Below, in pieces: positions 6,690-12,389 of a DNA stretch of 12,389 nucleotides (position 1 is its first letter; each line of letters begins with the position of its first letter). This stretch comes from Halobacteria archaeon (GTDB taxonomy: Archaea > Halobacteriota > Methanoliparia > Methanoliparales > Methanoliparaceae). The DNA lies in the NCBI GenBank assembly GCA_013329575.1, contig DUJX01000091.1, forward strand, positions 1 to 12,389. Direction: 5' to 3'. Under the pieces are notes generated by a model. The model made no database searches. It was not told the origin of the DNA and saw nothing but the letters and a program-made list of their open reading frames with translations. The translations under genes and the position numbers were made by a program.

Positions 6690-8513
6690 TCATTTAAATC
6701 TTTTTAATTGTAGTCTGTACATCTCTATTATCTCGGACGTAGTCGTCGCATTAAACGGGTCTTTATCCTCTCGCCATCGTCCGGTAAACCTTGGAAACCT
6801 TATTGCGAGGCCAAAATCTTCTTTTATGGATCCAAGCCCACAAGTATGTATCGGACTTAATGTTATCTCTGCGCCGAGAACTTCCATAACAACAGAGGGA
6901 ACAAACCAATAATCCGACTCTATCCTTGATTCAACGCTTTTATCCTTCTTGTTAAGTTTATATTGTTCAAACTTGGCAGGTAGGCTTGTTAACGTAGCAT
7001 CATCGAATCCCGTGCCGAGTTTGCATACCGTTTCAAAGACATCTCTATCCGGATTATACGTCGCCATCAATAACGCGCCATACGTTCCAGCTCGTCGTCC
7101 TCTTCCGCTAAAAGCACCGACCACGACTAAATCAACGGTGTCTACCATCTCCGATTTGTACTCCCTCTTGTACTTTATCCAGTTCCATCCCCGTGCTCCT
7201 GCCATATATGCAGAATCAGGAGATTTTGCAACGATACCTTCGCATCCTATCTCCAAAGATCTATCAAAAAATTTCTCAAAATCTTTTGCGTTATCTATCA
7301 TCTCATAGTTCGATATATCTATCTTACCACTCGGTTTTATAGCCGATTCGAGTATTTTTCTCCGTTCGAGATAACTCTTTACCGTCAGATCCTCTCCATC
7401 TTTATATAGACAGTCGAATAAAAAGAGACAGACGGGATAATCTTCAATCGCTTGGATAATTCCCTGTTTTCGCCCTCTTCGATGTGATACTTCCTGAAAA
7501 GGAAGGATTTCTCCAGTATTTTGGTTAAAAGCAACACATTCTCCCTCAAATATGCCATTACTGCCTGTAAACGATTTTTTTAAATCTATTATAATCTCTG
7601 GAAACTGACCGGTTATATCTTCTAATCGTCGTGAGAATAGTTTCACATTACCATCATTACAAATATGGCATTGCATTCTTATTCCGTCATACTTGTTCTC
7701 TACGGCTGCTGATGAAATTTTTTCCAGTATATCCTCTATAGTATAAAGACGCTCGGCAAGCATAGGCCTAACAGGTATTCCAGGTGTTATTCTTATGGAC
7801 GCAACACCATCTAAGCCTTCATTAGCAAGAACTTTAGCAATCATGCCAAGGTCTGGATATAGGTTGTATGCCCGTTCTATCACTATTTTATCTGTTTTGT
7901 TTGCAAATGCGATTGATAGTGCGTCTATTATTGACATGTCACCTATCCCGAGCCTTAATCTTTCTGTAACTGTTTTTATTATATATTTTGCCTCTCTCGG
8001 TTCTGCATGTTGTAATAGACTTACTAACATCTGGATCTTTGCTTTTTGAGAGCCGGTACCACTTAATCGGGCAATATCGTCCAAGACAGCATATACCGTC
8101 TTGACAGTCAATGGTTTTTTTATGGAACGAGAGTTATCCTCTCCCTTTTCGGCATCTATTGTATCATCTATTCTTTTTTGATTTATAACCTGTATCGAAG
8201 TTTTATCTATCTTATCTCTCATTAAAATCTCTGTAACTGTTCCTAAATCTCCTACTTCATGCCATTTTTTCAAAACATCGTCTTCTTGGACAGAAGTAAC
8301 AGCAGAGATCGATTTTATTGTTAATTTTTCTGCGATACCGAGTTCTATCCCCCAAAAATCCGGATGAAGCCTGCCTTTTGTCAGATAAACCACTTTATCG
8401 ATAACATCCGGCGGCGTCTTTTTAAACAAATCGGATAAATAATCTGTAATCTCAAGCCGTTTGCTTGTATTTTCTATCTTTTCATATGTATCTACCAACT
8501 CTTTATATAACAT
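6690..8513 (-). CDS. lig: ATP-dependent DNA ligase
   Basis: This is the replicative and repair DNA ligase of archaea, which seals nicks after Okazaki-fragment processing. I start at the ATG at 8513 (607 residues), which gives the family-like N-terminus MLYKELVDTYEKIE; an in-frame GTG two codons earlier is possible. The N-terminal helical DNA-binding domain covers roughly the first 210 residues. The adenylation domain begins near 248, with the nucleotide-accepting lysine in KYDGIR at 274-279. Further nucleotidyltransferase motifs are FEGE (322-325), FLFDCLY (364-370), EGIVAK (426-431) and WIKYK (445-449). The C-terminal OB-fold ends with RFPRFTGRWREDK (572-584), expected to contact ATP and PCNA-bound DNA. 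All key motifs are intact and the length is normal for Lig1. It heads the minus-strand run leading to the E1-like, ycaO and tfuA genes; a functional link with them is unlikely. Confidence 0.96.
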   Translation of the reverse strand: MLYKELVDTYEKIENTSKRLEITDYLSDLFKKTPPDVIDKVVYLTKGRLHPDFWGIELGIAEKLTIKSISAVTSVQEDDVLKKWHEVGDLGTVTEILMRDKIDKTSIQVINQKRIDDTIDAEKGEDNSRSIKKPLTVKTVYAVLDDIARLSGTGSQKAKIQMLVSLLQHAEPREAKYIIKTVTERLRLGIGDMSIIDALSIAFANKTDKIVIERAYNLYPDLGMIAKVLANEGLDGVASIRITPGIPVRPMLAERLYTIEDILEKISSAAVENKYDGIRMQCHICNDGNVKLFSRRLEDITGQFPEIIIDLKKSFTGSNGIFEGECVAFNQNTGEILPFQEVSHRRGRKQGIIQAIEDYPVCLFLFDCLYKDGEDLTVKSYLERRKILESAIKPSGKIDISNYEMIDNAKDFEKFFDRSLEIGCEGIVAKSPDSAYMAGARGWNWIKYKREYKSEMVDTVDLVVVGAFSGRGRRAGTYGALLMATYNPDRDVFETVCKLGTGFDDATLTSLPAKFEQYKLNKKDKSVESRIESDYWFVPSVVMEVLGAEITLSPIHTCGLGSIKEDFGLAIRFPRFTGRWREDKDPFNATTTSEIIEMYRLQLKRFK

Positions 8514-8560
8514 ATCCACAATAACACATCCGTACTTATAATCGTTTAATAATAAGTAGT

Positions 8561-8572
8561 GATAAATATACC
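8561..8572 (-). promoter_or_regulatory. TATA-like box upstream of lig
   Basis: On the minus strand the sequence GGTATATTTATC is centred about 53 bases before the lig ATG. A transcription start about 26 bases downstream would leave a leader of roughly 25 bases. It lies just after the guaAA stop and a T-rich stretch near 8581-8596. Lig may therefore begin a transcript of its own, continuing through the E1-like, ycaO and tfuA genes. The call rests on position and composition only. Confidence 0.4.
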
Positions 8573-8591
8573 AAAAGATCGAAAAGATTTT

Positions 8592-9188
8592 TTAAAAATC
8601 TGATTCAACAATTTTATGAACGGTAGACCCAGAATCCCATCTTTTACATATCTCGACAAAATTTTTAAATATCGTTATCCCTCCTTCTGTCTGATAAATT
8701 TCAGGATGCCATTGAACTCCATAAACTGGTCTTTTGATATGCTTTATTGATTCATATCTACAATAGTCGGATCTTGCCAGACTTTTTAAATTTGAAGATA
8801 TCTCATATACTTCATCTTTATGTGATGACCATACTCTGATCTTCTTTGGTAAACTTATTAAAATATCATCGGTATCTGTAATCTCTATCTCTGTTATTGC
8901 GTATTCTTCTATACCCGGTCTCGTCTTTCCTCCAAAAGTTTTTGCAATCAGCTGATGCCCTAAACATATCCCTAAAAATGGTATATCTATTTTTTCCAGA
9001 TAAGTCTGACAATTTCCAATCTTATCGAGAGAAGGCCCCCCACTTAATATAATTCCGATAGGAGATGCATCCACGATATATTCAAGGCTACTCTCGTTAT
9101 TTATTATCTTATTCTCGATACCTAAATCATCTAAAGATCGGTGAATCAAATGGCAGTATTGTCCATAATTGTCTACGATAAAGATCAT
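8592..9188 (-). CDS. guaAA: GMP synthase (glutamine-hydrolysing) subunit A, glutaminase
   Basis: This is the class I glutamine amidotransferase half of the split archaeal GMP synthase. It releases ammonia from glutamine for the ATP-pyrophosphatase subunit GuaAB, which aminates XMP to GMP. The 198 residues match the stand-alone subunit in size and have no synthetase domain. The oxyanion strand ILSGGPS is at 47-53. The nucleophile is Cys75 in GICLGHQ (73-79). SHKDEV at 122-127 is the GMP-synthase-type contact motif. The other triad residues are His161 and Glu163 in GVQWHPE. The motif SHxDEV and the very short N-terminus (MIFIVDNYGQ) separate it from CarA, TrpG and PabA. A Shine-Dalgarno-like AAGGT lies about nine bases before the ATG. 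It is transcribed away from the AbrB gene and is 78 bases upstream of lig. Confidence 0.93.
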   Translation of the reverse strand: MIFIVDNYGQYCHLIHRSLDDLGIENKIINNESSLEYIVDASPIGIILSGGPSLDKIGNCQTYLEKIDIPFLGICLGHQLIAKTFGGKTRPGIEEYAITEIEITDTDDILISLPKKIRVWSSHKDEVYEISSNLKSLARSDYCRYESIKHIKRPVYGVQWHPEIYQTEGGITIFKNFVEICKRWDSGSTVHKIVESDF

Positions 9189-9207
9189 CTATACGACCTT
9201 CTGTCTT

Positions 9208-9221
9208 TAATATATATAAGG
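9208..9221 (-). promoter_or_regulatory. TATA-like box for guaAA
   Basis: On the minus strand CCTTATATATATTA lies about 25 bases before the guaAA ATG. It is the clearest TATA-like element in this intergenic stretch. The spacing implies a very short leader, which sits awkwardly with the AAGGT Shine-Dalgarno-like sequence close to the start, so the true start of transcription may lie slightly further upstream. Confidence 0.5.
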
Positions 9222-9289
9222 TTCACTTTTGCAATATTTATAATTTTAGATGGTCAATGTCCTTCTGTGGTATTAAGTGGAGTATTATG

Positions 9290-9368
9290 TTTATAATTAT
9301 AGATTAATGTCATTTGTGGACACAATAGTAAGATTAATTAATACATTAATAATTTGATATAATGGAGG
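9290..9368 (+). promoter_or_regulatory. Promoter, possible operator and Shine-Dalgarno of the AbrB gene set
   Basis: A TATA-like TTTATAATTATAG lies at 9290-9302. The palindromic hexamer ATTAAT occurs four times over the next 48 bases, at 9303-9308, 9333-9338, 9337-9342 (overlapping) and 9345-9350. A strong Shine-Dalgarno, GGAGG at 9364-9368, stands six bases before the ATG at 9375. AbrB-fold regulators often bind AT-rich DNA and control their own genes, so these repeats are a reasonable candidate operator. That is inference, and ATTAAT is common in AT-rich DNA. Confidence 0.4.
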
Positions 9369-9374
9369 AAATAT

Positions 9375-9635
9375 ATGGAGAGAACCATGTTAAATCAAGG
9401 CATATCTCAATTGATACGAGATGCAAGGAATGAATTATGGGGAACGATCACGGACATAGTTAGAAAAAATTCGGTATTCAAGGTTAGAGTTGGTAAACAG
9501 AACCGAATAACTATTCCTGATGCAGAGGCCGAAGCACTCGGTGTAAAAGAGGGTGATCTTGTCCAAGTTATAATTATACCGCTTAACATTCCTCAATTAA
9601 CTAAAAATAAGGATAACAAGGAGGTGGAAGAATAA
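9375..9635 (+). CDS. AbrB/MazE/SpoVT-type DNA-binding protein
   Basis: This small protein of 86 residues carries a swapped-hairpin AbrB-type domain at residues 35-67, with the typical pattern FKVRVGKQNRITIP followed by ALGVKEGDLVQVII. Such domains act as dimeric transcription regulators or as antitoxins. The first 34 residues form a likely amphipathic helix (SQLIRDARNELWGTITDIVRK) that is longer than in minimal MazE-type proteins and could mediate oligomerisation or partner binding. The ATG at 9375 is chosen for its strong Shine-Dalgarno; an ATG four codons later is less well placed. The next gene begins one base after this stop codon, so the regulator and the isoprenoid synthase-like protein are very likely translated together. 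No toxin of MazF or VapC type is adjacent, so a regulator is more likely than an antitoxin. Its target genes are unknown. Confidence 0.85.
   Translation: MERTMLNQGISQLIRDARNELWGTITDIVRKNSVFKVRVGKQNRITIPDAEAEALGVKEGDLVQVIIIPLNIPQLTKNKDNKEVEE
9618..9627 (+). promoter_or_regulatory. Strong Shine-Dalgarno inside the AbrB gene
   Basis: AAGGAGGTGG near the 3' end of the AbrB coding region matches the archaeal anti-Shine-Dalgarno almost fully. It lies about 11 bases from the ATG at 9637. It supports that start and indicates efficient coupled translation of the isoprenoid synthase-like gene. Confidence 0.75.
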
Positions 9636-9636
9636 A

Positions 9637-10689
9637 ATGGATATAGAACGGTTTGTAAATGAGGCAACAGATAATGTAAACTCAAATATTAAAGAAGTAA
9701 TATCAAAGAGCGGATATCCATACCACGAGATATTGACAGATACCTTAAAGATCTTTGATAAGAGATGGGACGCTGCATTAGAGATTTGCGGTGTTAGAGC
9801 ATTAGGCGGGGATAAAGATACCGCAGAGAATGTTGCAGCAGTAACAGGCTTGATAACACAGGCAATTTTTGTCTTGGACGACGTCATCGATAAGACGGAT
9901 AAGCGGGAGGGAAAGACGGCAGCATGGGCAAAGTATGGAATAAACAGCACATTAATTACTATTCATTCGCTACTAAATCTATCATTGGAAGAACTGATTC
10001 ATATCGGTGGGGATAAAGACGTGGTGTATTCTGCATTGAAGAGCTTAGATGCCTTGTTGATAGGAGAGTATAGAGATATAAAGAGAAACCGAAGAAACGT
10101 GCTTACCAAGGACGAGTATTGGAGATTATGTAGTGAAAAAGCTGGAGAGATCACTAAAATGTTCTTGTCTATCGCATCAAACTTTACCAATGCAACAGAG
10201 GATGAACGATATGCAGTAACTGCATGTAGTGAGTTGGTTGGTGTGTTATCCCAGGTGCTGGACGATCTCCTTGACCTGGAAGACGATATCATGGAAGGTA
10301 AGACCTCTCTACCTATTATCTTGCTAGAAGAAAAGAGAGGAAAATTAGACAGAGATACGATGTGGAACGACCTTAAAGAGTTTGGTGTTTTAGCTGATAT
10401 ACGAGATAACATAAAATTTTTGACAGGTAAAGGAATAAGTTTGACGTATCAGTTGGACGATAACGATTATACGGGACTTTTGAGGGATGTTTTCACTCTT
10501 TGGGATAAGTTTTGTTCTATACTGTTAGATAGGGACGATGTAGACGATTTATTTAAATTACTCGGCGAAGAAGGCATCGAGAGATCATTTAAAGTGATGT
10601 TTATAGATATCAAGCCAGAGATGAACGATGATGAAATAAACATGGTATTCGATTCGATAGTAGAAAAGAATTTTAATAAGTTGAGATAG
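9637..10689 (+). CDS. Divergent class I isoprenoid synthase (polyprenyl synthetase-like)
   Basis: This 350-residue, mostly helical protein belongs to the all-alpha class I isoprenoid synthases. Both metal-binding aspartate motifs are intact: DDVID at 81-85 and DDLLD at 209-213, followed by GKTSLPI at 221-227. These hold Mg2+ and an allylic diphosphate. Several residues that normally bind isopentenyl diphosphate are altered. The usual GGKRLRP reads FDKRWDA (40-46), keeping only Lys42 and Arg43. The His seven residues before the first motif is Thr74. The second Arg of RRG is Glu91 (KREGK). The loop after the second motif is also shortened by roughly ten residues. It may therefore not elongate prenyl chains, but instead cyclise, hydrolyse or transfer an allylic group, or be regulatory. 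It is not an obvious main GGPP synthase for archaeal lipids. About 110 extra C-terminal residues (beyond about 240) are acidic and unrecognised. It is coupled to the AbrB gene. Confidence 0.82.
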   Translation: MDIERFVNEATDNVNSNIKEVISKSGYPYHEILTDTLKIFDKRWDAALEICGVRALGGDKDTAENVAAVTGLITQAIFVLDDVIDKTDKREGKTAAWAKYGINSTLITIHSLLNLSLEELIHIGGDKDVVYSALKSLDALLIGEYRDIKRNRRNVLTKDEYWRLCSEKAGEITKMFLSIASNFTNATEDERYAVTACSELVGVLSQVLDDLLDLEDDIMEGKTSLPIILLEEKRGKLDRDTMWNDLKEFGVLADIRDNIKFLTGKGISLTYQLDDNDYTGLLRDVFTLWDKFCSILLDRDDVDDLFKLLGEEGIERSFKVMFIDIKPEMNDDEINMVFDSIVEKNFNKLR

Positions 10690-10699
10690 TAGAATTAGT

Positions 10700-11713
10700 A
10701 TGAAAAGATATACGTCACTAATTTCGATCTTGTTGGTATCGGTTTTTATTCTGTCGGCAGTGCCTGTTCAAGGAATAACCGTTGTTCCTCCGCCGAAACC
10801 TTTACCTGAAGAATTAAACGAGTATTATTGGAGTTTAAGAGAGGCAAACAATAGCTGGATAAGTTCCGTTTACTGTGGATGCCCACCGATTGATAATCTC
10901 GGATATGTTATACGAAATCTCGCAATATTCTCCCCATACAAAGAGTTTGAGTGGCTTAAGTTTGCTATATATCACGATTCAGGGAGTTATGATACGGATA
11001 CTTCTAAAATGGCAGGAAAATATCTAACAGATAATGTAATTGACCCGATCCTAAAATATAAAGCGCTTAAATTAGAGGATGGAAGTATTCTGACTTATTA
11101 TGATATAGCGGCAAAACATAAAGATAAAGATCTTGATGAAGAGTCACTGGACCGGTTAGTAACAGCAGAAATGTTATACTATTACTGTAGAGATTATATC
11201 CATTTTCCAAATCCTAACGCAAATCCAGACGATCAGATGGCATCTATGGCATTACCGCATGTCTTAGCATTCCCATGCGAGACGGTATCCATGCAGAAAG
11301 GGATCTGCTGGAATCAGGGAATAGCCCTGGCAACGCTTTACAAGATGATGGGATATGATGTGGCACTTTACCTTATGCCGGCATCGCCTTTACCGCCGTA
11401 TCCAATTGGAGGGTATCATGCCGTGGTTTTATTAAAGGATGAGGGATGGGGTATAGGAACGATGCAACTTGAGAAAGATAATCTTGGTAACGATATAAGT
11501 GGGACATATATCCAGTTAGACCCGATGTACGATCTTTCGTATATTATGAATTCCACCAATCCTGCTGCGATCGAATCAAGGAAAGAGACGATAGGTGAAC
11601 TCGGTCTGGAGTTCGGTCAGCCGTCTCCGTATCTGGAACAACCGTTGGTATTATTCTCACAGCTCTGCAACTATGTTCCAGGGATACAAACGATGTTTAT
11701 AGGAGATATATAA
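10700..11713 (+). CDS. Secreted transglutaminase-like cysteine protease-fold protein
   Basis: This 337-residue protein starts with a classic secretion signal: basic MKR, a hydrophobic stretch to about residue 20, and a probable cleavage after VQG-25. It should act outside the membrane or in the cell envelope. The C-terminal half resembles the transglutaminase-like fold, with a Cys-His-Asp triad visible as Cys203 in KGICWNQG, His240 in GGYHAVVL and Asp274 in IQLDPMYD. These proteins are usually peptidases or amide-processing enzymes rather than true cross-linkers. Residues 26-195 have no recognised domain; they include a CGC motif at 59-61 and a further Cys163. There is no C-terminal membrane anchor. 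It begins 10 bases after the isoprenoid synthase-like gene, so the two probably share a transcript, although the Shine-Dalgarno is weak. Its substrate is unknown; surface-protein processing is one possibility. Confidence 0.8.
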   Translation: MKRYTSLISILLVSVFILSAVPVQGITVVPPPKPLPEELNEYYWSLREANNSWISSVYCGCPPIDNLGYVIRNLAIFSPYKEFEWLKFAIYHDSGSYDTDTSKMAGKYLTDNVIDPILKYKALKLEDGSILTYYDIAAKHKDKDLDEESLDRLVTAEMLYYYCRDYIHFPNPNANPDDQMASMALPHVLAFPCETVSMQKGICWNQGIALATLYKMMGYDVALYLMPASPLPPYPIGGYHAVVLLKDEGWGIGTMQLEKDNLGNDISGTYIQLDPMYDLSYIMNSTNPAAIESRKETIGELGLEFGQPSPYLEQPLVLFSQLCNYVPGIQTMFIGDI

Positions 11714-11771
11714 CGAGTACAAATAATATCGTACAATATAATATCTTACAACAGATAAGATAAATCAAAAT

Positions 11772-11876
11772 ATGATGTTACGCCCTTTTATTTTAAATCT
11801 TTTCTTTTTTATATCTTTCTATGTCTCTTTATTACTTATTTTTTGCCTTTTTCTTGTTTATTTAAGATTATACTAA
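11772..11876 (+). CDS. Possible 34-residue single-span membrane peptide (doubtful)
   Basis: An ATG at 11772 opens a 34-codon frame ending at TAA 11874-11876. The product would be very hydrophobic: residues 5-30 are almost all Phe, Leu, Ile, Val, Ser or Tyr, flanked by Arg4 and Arg32, as in a single transmembrane helix. No Shine-Dalgarno precedes it. The frame lies entirely within the T-rich tract read here as a terminator, and T-rich DNA encodes hydrophobic residues automatically. It is therefore more likely chance than a gene. Confidence 0.15.
   Translation: MMLRPFILNLFFFISFYVSLLLIFCLFLVYLRLY
11784..11864 (+). terminator. T-rich tract, archaeal-type terminator after the transglutaminase-like gene
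   Basis: About 80 bases begin 70 bases after the stop of the transglutaminase-like gene and contain repeated T runs of three to six, broken mainly by C and A. Archaeal RNA polymerase stops at such oligo-T tracts, often without a hairpin. The tract should end the AbrB-synthase-transglutaminase transcript. It lies before the promoter-like box of atwA. Confidence 0.6.
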
Positions 11877-11895
11877 AAGTTAATATATCGATAAA

Positions 11896-11904
11896 TTTAT
11901 AAAC
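11896..11904 (+). promoter_or_regulatory. TATA-like box upstream of atwA
   Basis: TTTATAAAC is the best TATA-like match in the 371-base gap before atwA. A transcription start about 26 bases downstream (near 11925) would leave an untranslated leader of about 160 bases, long for an archaeon. A second A/T stretch at 11906-11916 is an alternative box. No experimental start is known. Confidence 0.4.
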
Positions 11905-11924
11905 ATTTATATATTTGTGAATAA

Positions 11925-12027
11925 AAGAGATCTTCTAAATATAAAAAGTAGGAAGATAGGTCTCTTATTATTGAGAATGGTTTGATAAAGATAACGAGTC
12001 ACGAGATAAGTTTAGTTCATTATCAAA
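11925..12027 (+). promoter_or_regulatory. Two inverted repeats in the presumed atwA leader
   Basis: First element: AAGAGATCTTCTA (11925-11937) pairs with bases 11949-11966, which include GGAAGA and TCTCTT. This makes a hairpin of about 13 pairs with two bulges around an 11-base A-rich loop. Second element: TTTGATAA (11981-11988) pairs exactly with TTATCAAA (12020-12027). Its 31-base loop contains the pentamer ACGAG twice, two bases apart. Neither resembles a riboswitch I know. They could be a leader control element, a small RNA or chance pairing in AT-rich sequence. Confidence 0.35.
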
Positions 12028-12070
12028 AATTGGAATAAGTCTGTATTTGGGTTGATTAAATAATAATTTA

Positions 12071-12077
12071 AGGGGGT
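12071..12077 (+). promoter_or_regulatory. Shine-Dalgarno deciding the atwA start
   Basis: AGGGGGT can pair with all seven bases of the archaeal anti-Shine-Dalgarno ACCUCCU, with one G-U wobble. The ideal start position, seven bases downstream, is occupied by ACG at 12085-12087 rather than ATG, GTG or TTG. Confidence 0.65.
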
Positions 12078-12084
12078 TACGAAA

Positions 12085-12389
12085 ACGTCGCCTATAATAA
12101 CGGTTGAAAATTTGTCAATGGAGATTGATAGGACAAAGATTTTGGATAATATTAGCCTTGAGATAGAAGAAGGAGCGGCTTTAGGTATCATTGGCGTTAG
12201 TGGAGCAGGGAAATCTATCTTTTTAAATATATTGAGAGGTAGCCTTATTCCTACCGAGGGTAGAATTATATATACACTATCGGTGTGTGAAGATTGTGGA
12301 TGGCTGGACCGTCCTAGCCTTGCAGGTAAAAAATGTCCTATCTGTAACTCTTCTACTCTTAAATTAGAAAAGATGGATTTTTGGAAAGG
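12085..12389 (+). CDS. atwA: Methyl-coenzyme M reductase activation component A2 (ABC ATPase), 5' part; ACG start proposed
   Basis: Component A2 is a cytoplasmic ABC-type ATPase with two nucleotide domains that supplies ATP-dependent activation of MCR, bringing F430 nickel to Ni(I). The first 101 codons are visible and the frame runs off the window. From the proposed start the protein reads (M)SPIITVENLSM, a typical ABC first strand. The Walker A motif GVSGAGKS at 37-44 is followed by LNILRG, as in A2 proteins. An inserted zinc-ribbon-like segment then follows, with cysteines at 68, 71, 84 and 87 and the motif DRPSLAGKKCPIC, which distinguishes A2 from ordinary transporter ATPases. Tandem TAA codons at 12061-12066 close the frame upstream. 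The only usual start codons are TTG at 12112 and ATG at 12118, which would remove the first strand and lie more than 30 bases from the Shine-Dalgarno. ACG initiation or a sequence error are the options. Confidence 0.85.

Noticed and set aside
6238..6912. A 224-codon open frame on the plus strand opposite the E1-like and lig genes
   Set aside because: It lies antisense across two genes whose motifs are clear. Its product is low in complexity and matches no family I recognise.
9375..9635. AbrB protein as the antitoxin of a toxin-antitoxin pair
   Set aside because: Neither neighbour resembles MazF, VapC, RelE or another toxin. The coupled downstream gene is a 350-residue isoprenoid synthase-like protein.

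Overview
The window looks like part of an AT-rich archaeal chromosome from an organism that uses methyl-coenzyme M reductase (MCR). This rests on three genes: a YcaO/TfuA pair of the type that makes the thioglycine in McrA, the start of an ABC protein matching MCR activation component A2 (AtwA), and general archaeal markers (ATP-dependent DNA ligase Lig1, a stand-alone GMP synthase glutaminase subunit, a Trm-G10-type tRNA methyltransferase, TATA-like boxes). The acyl-CoA dehydrogenase at the left edge adds fatty-acyl or alkane-derived metabolism. That fits euryarchaea such as ANME-1, Syntrophoarchaeum/Alkanophagales or Methanoliparia better than a simple hydrogenotrophic methanogen, but I cannot name the lineage from this window alone.

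Layout: (1) 1-1069, minus strand, an acyl-CoA dehydrogenase running off the left edge. (2) 1070-1417, a divergent AT-rich control region. (3) 1418-3958, plus strand, a sodium-coupled neurotransmitter-symporter-family (NSS) transporter, then a Trm-G10-like methyltransferase. (4) A hairpin at 3971-4013 separates these from converging minus-strand genes. (5) 4028-8513, minus strand, read in the order lig, E1-like (ThiF/MoeB/HesA) enzyme, ycaO, tfuA. The last three are tightly packed: 3 bases between E1 and ycaO, and a 44-base overlap of ycaO with tfuA. (6) 8592-9188, minus strand, guaAA with its own promoter-like box. (7) 9375-11713, plus strand, a compact set of AbrB-type regulator, divergent class I isoprenoid synthase-like protein and secreted transglutaminase-like protein. 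(8) 11714-12084, a T-rich terminator followed by an apparently structured leader. (9) 12085 to the end, the first 101 codons of atwA.

How the genes work together: YcaO and TfuA install the thioamide in McrA, and AtwA helps activate MCR reductively, so two steps of MCR maturation lie within 8 kb. The E1-like gene next to ycaO suggests, but does not prove, a link between an adenylation or sulfur-relay step and thioamidation. The AbrB, isoprenoid-synthase-like and transglutaminase set is the least explained part. Its synthase keeps both aspartate-rich motifs but has changed several residues normally used to bind isopentenyl diphosphate. The atwA start is also unusual: no ATG, GTG or TTG lies at a sensible place, and an ACG codon sits at ideal distance behind a near-perfect Shine-Dalgarno sequence.
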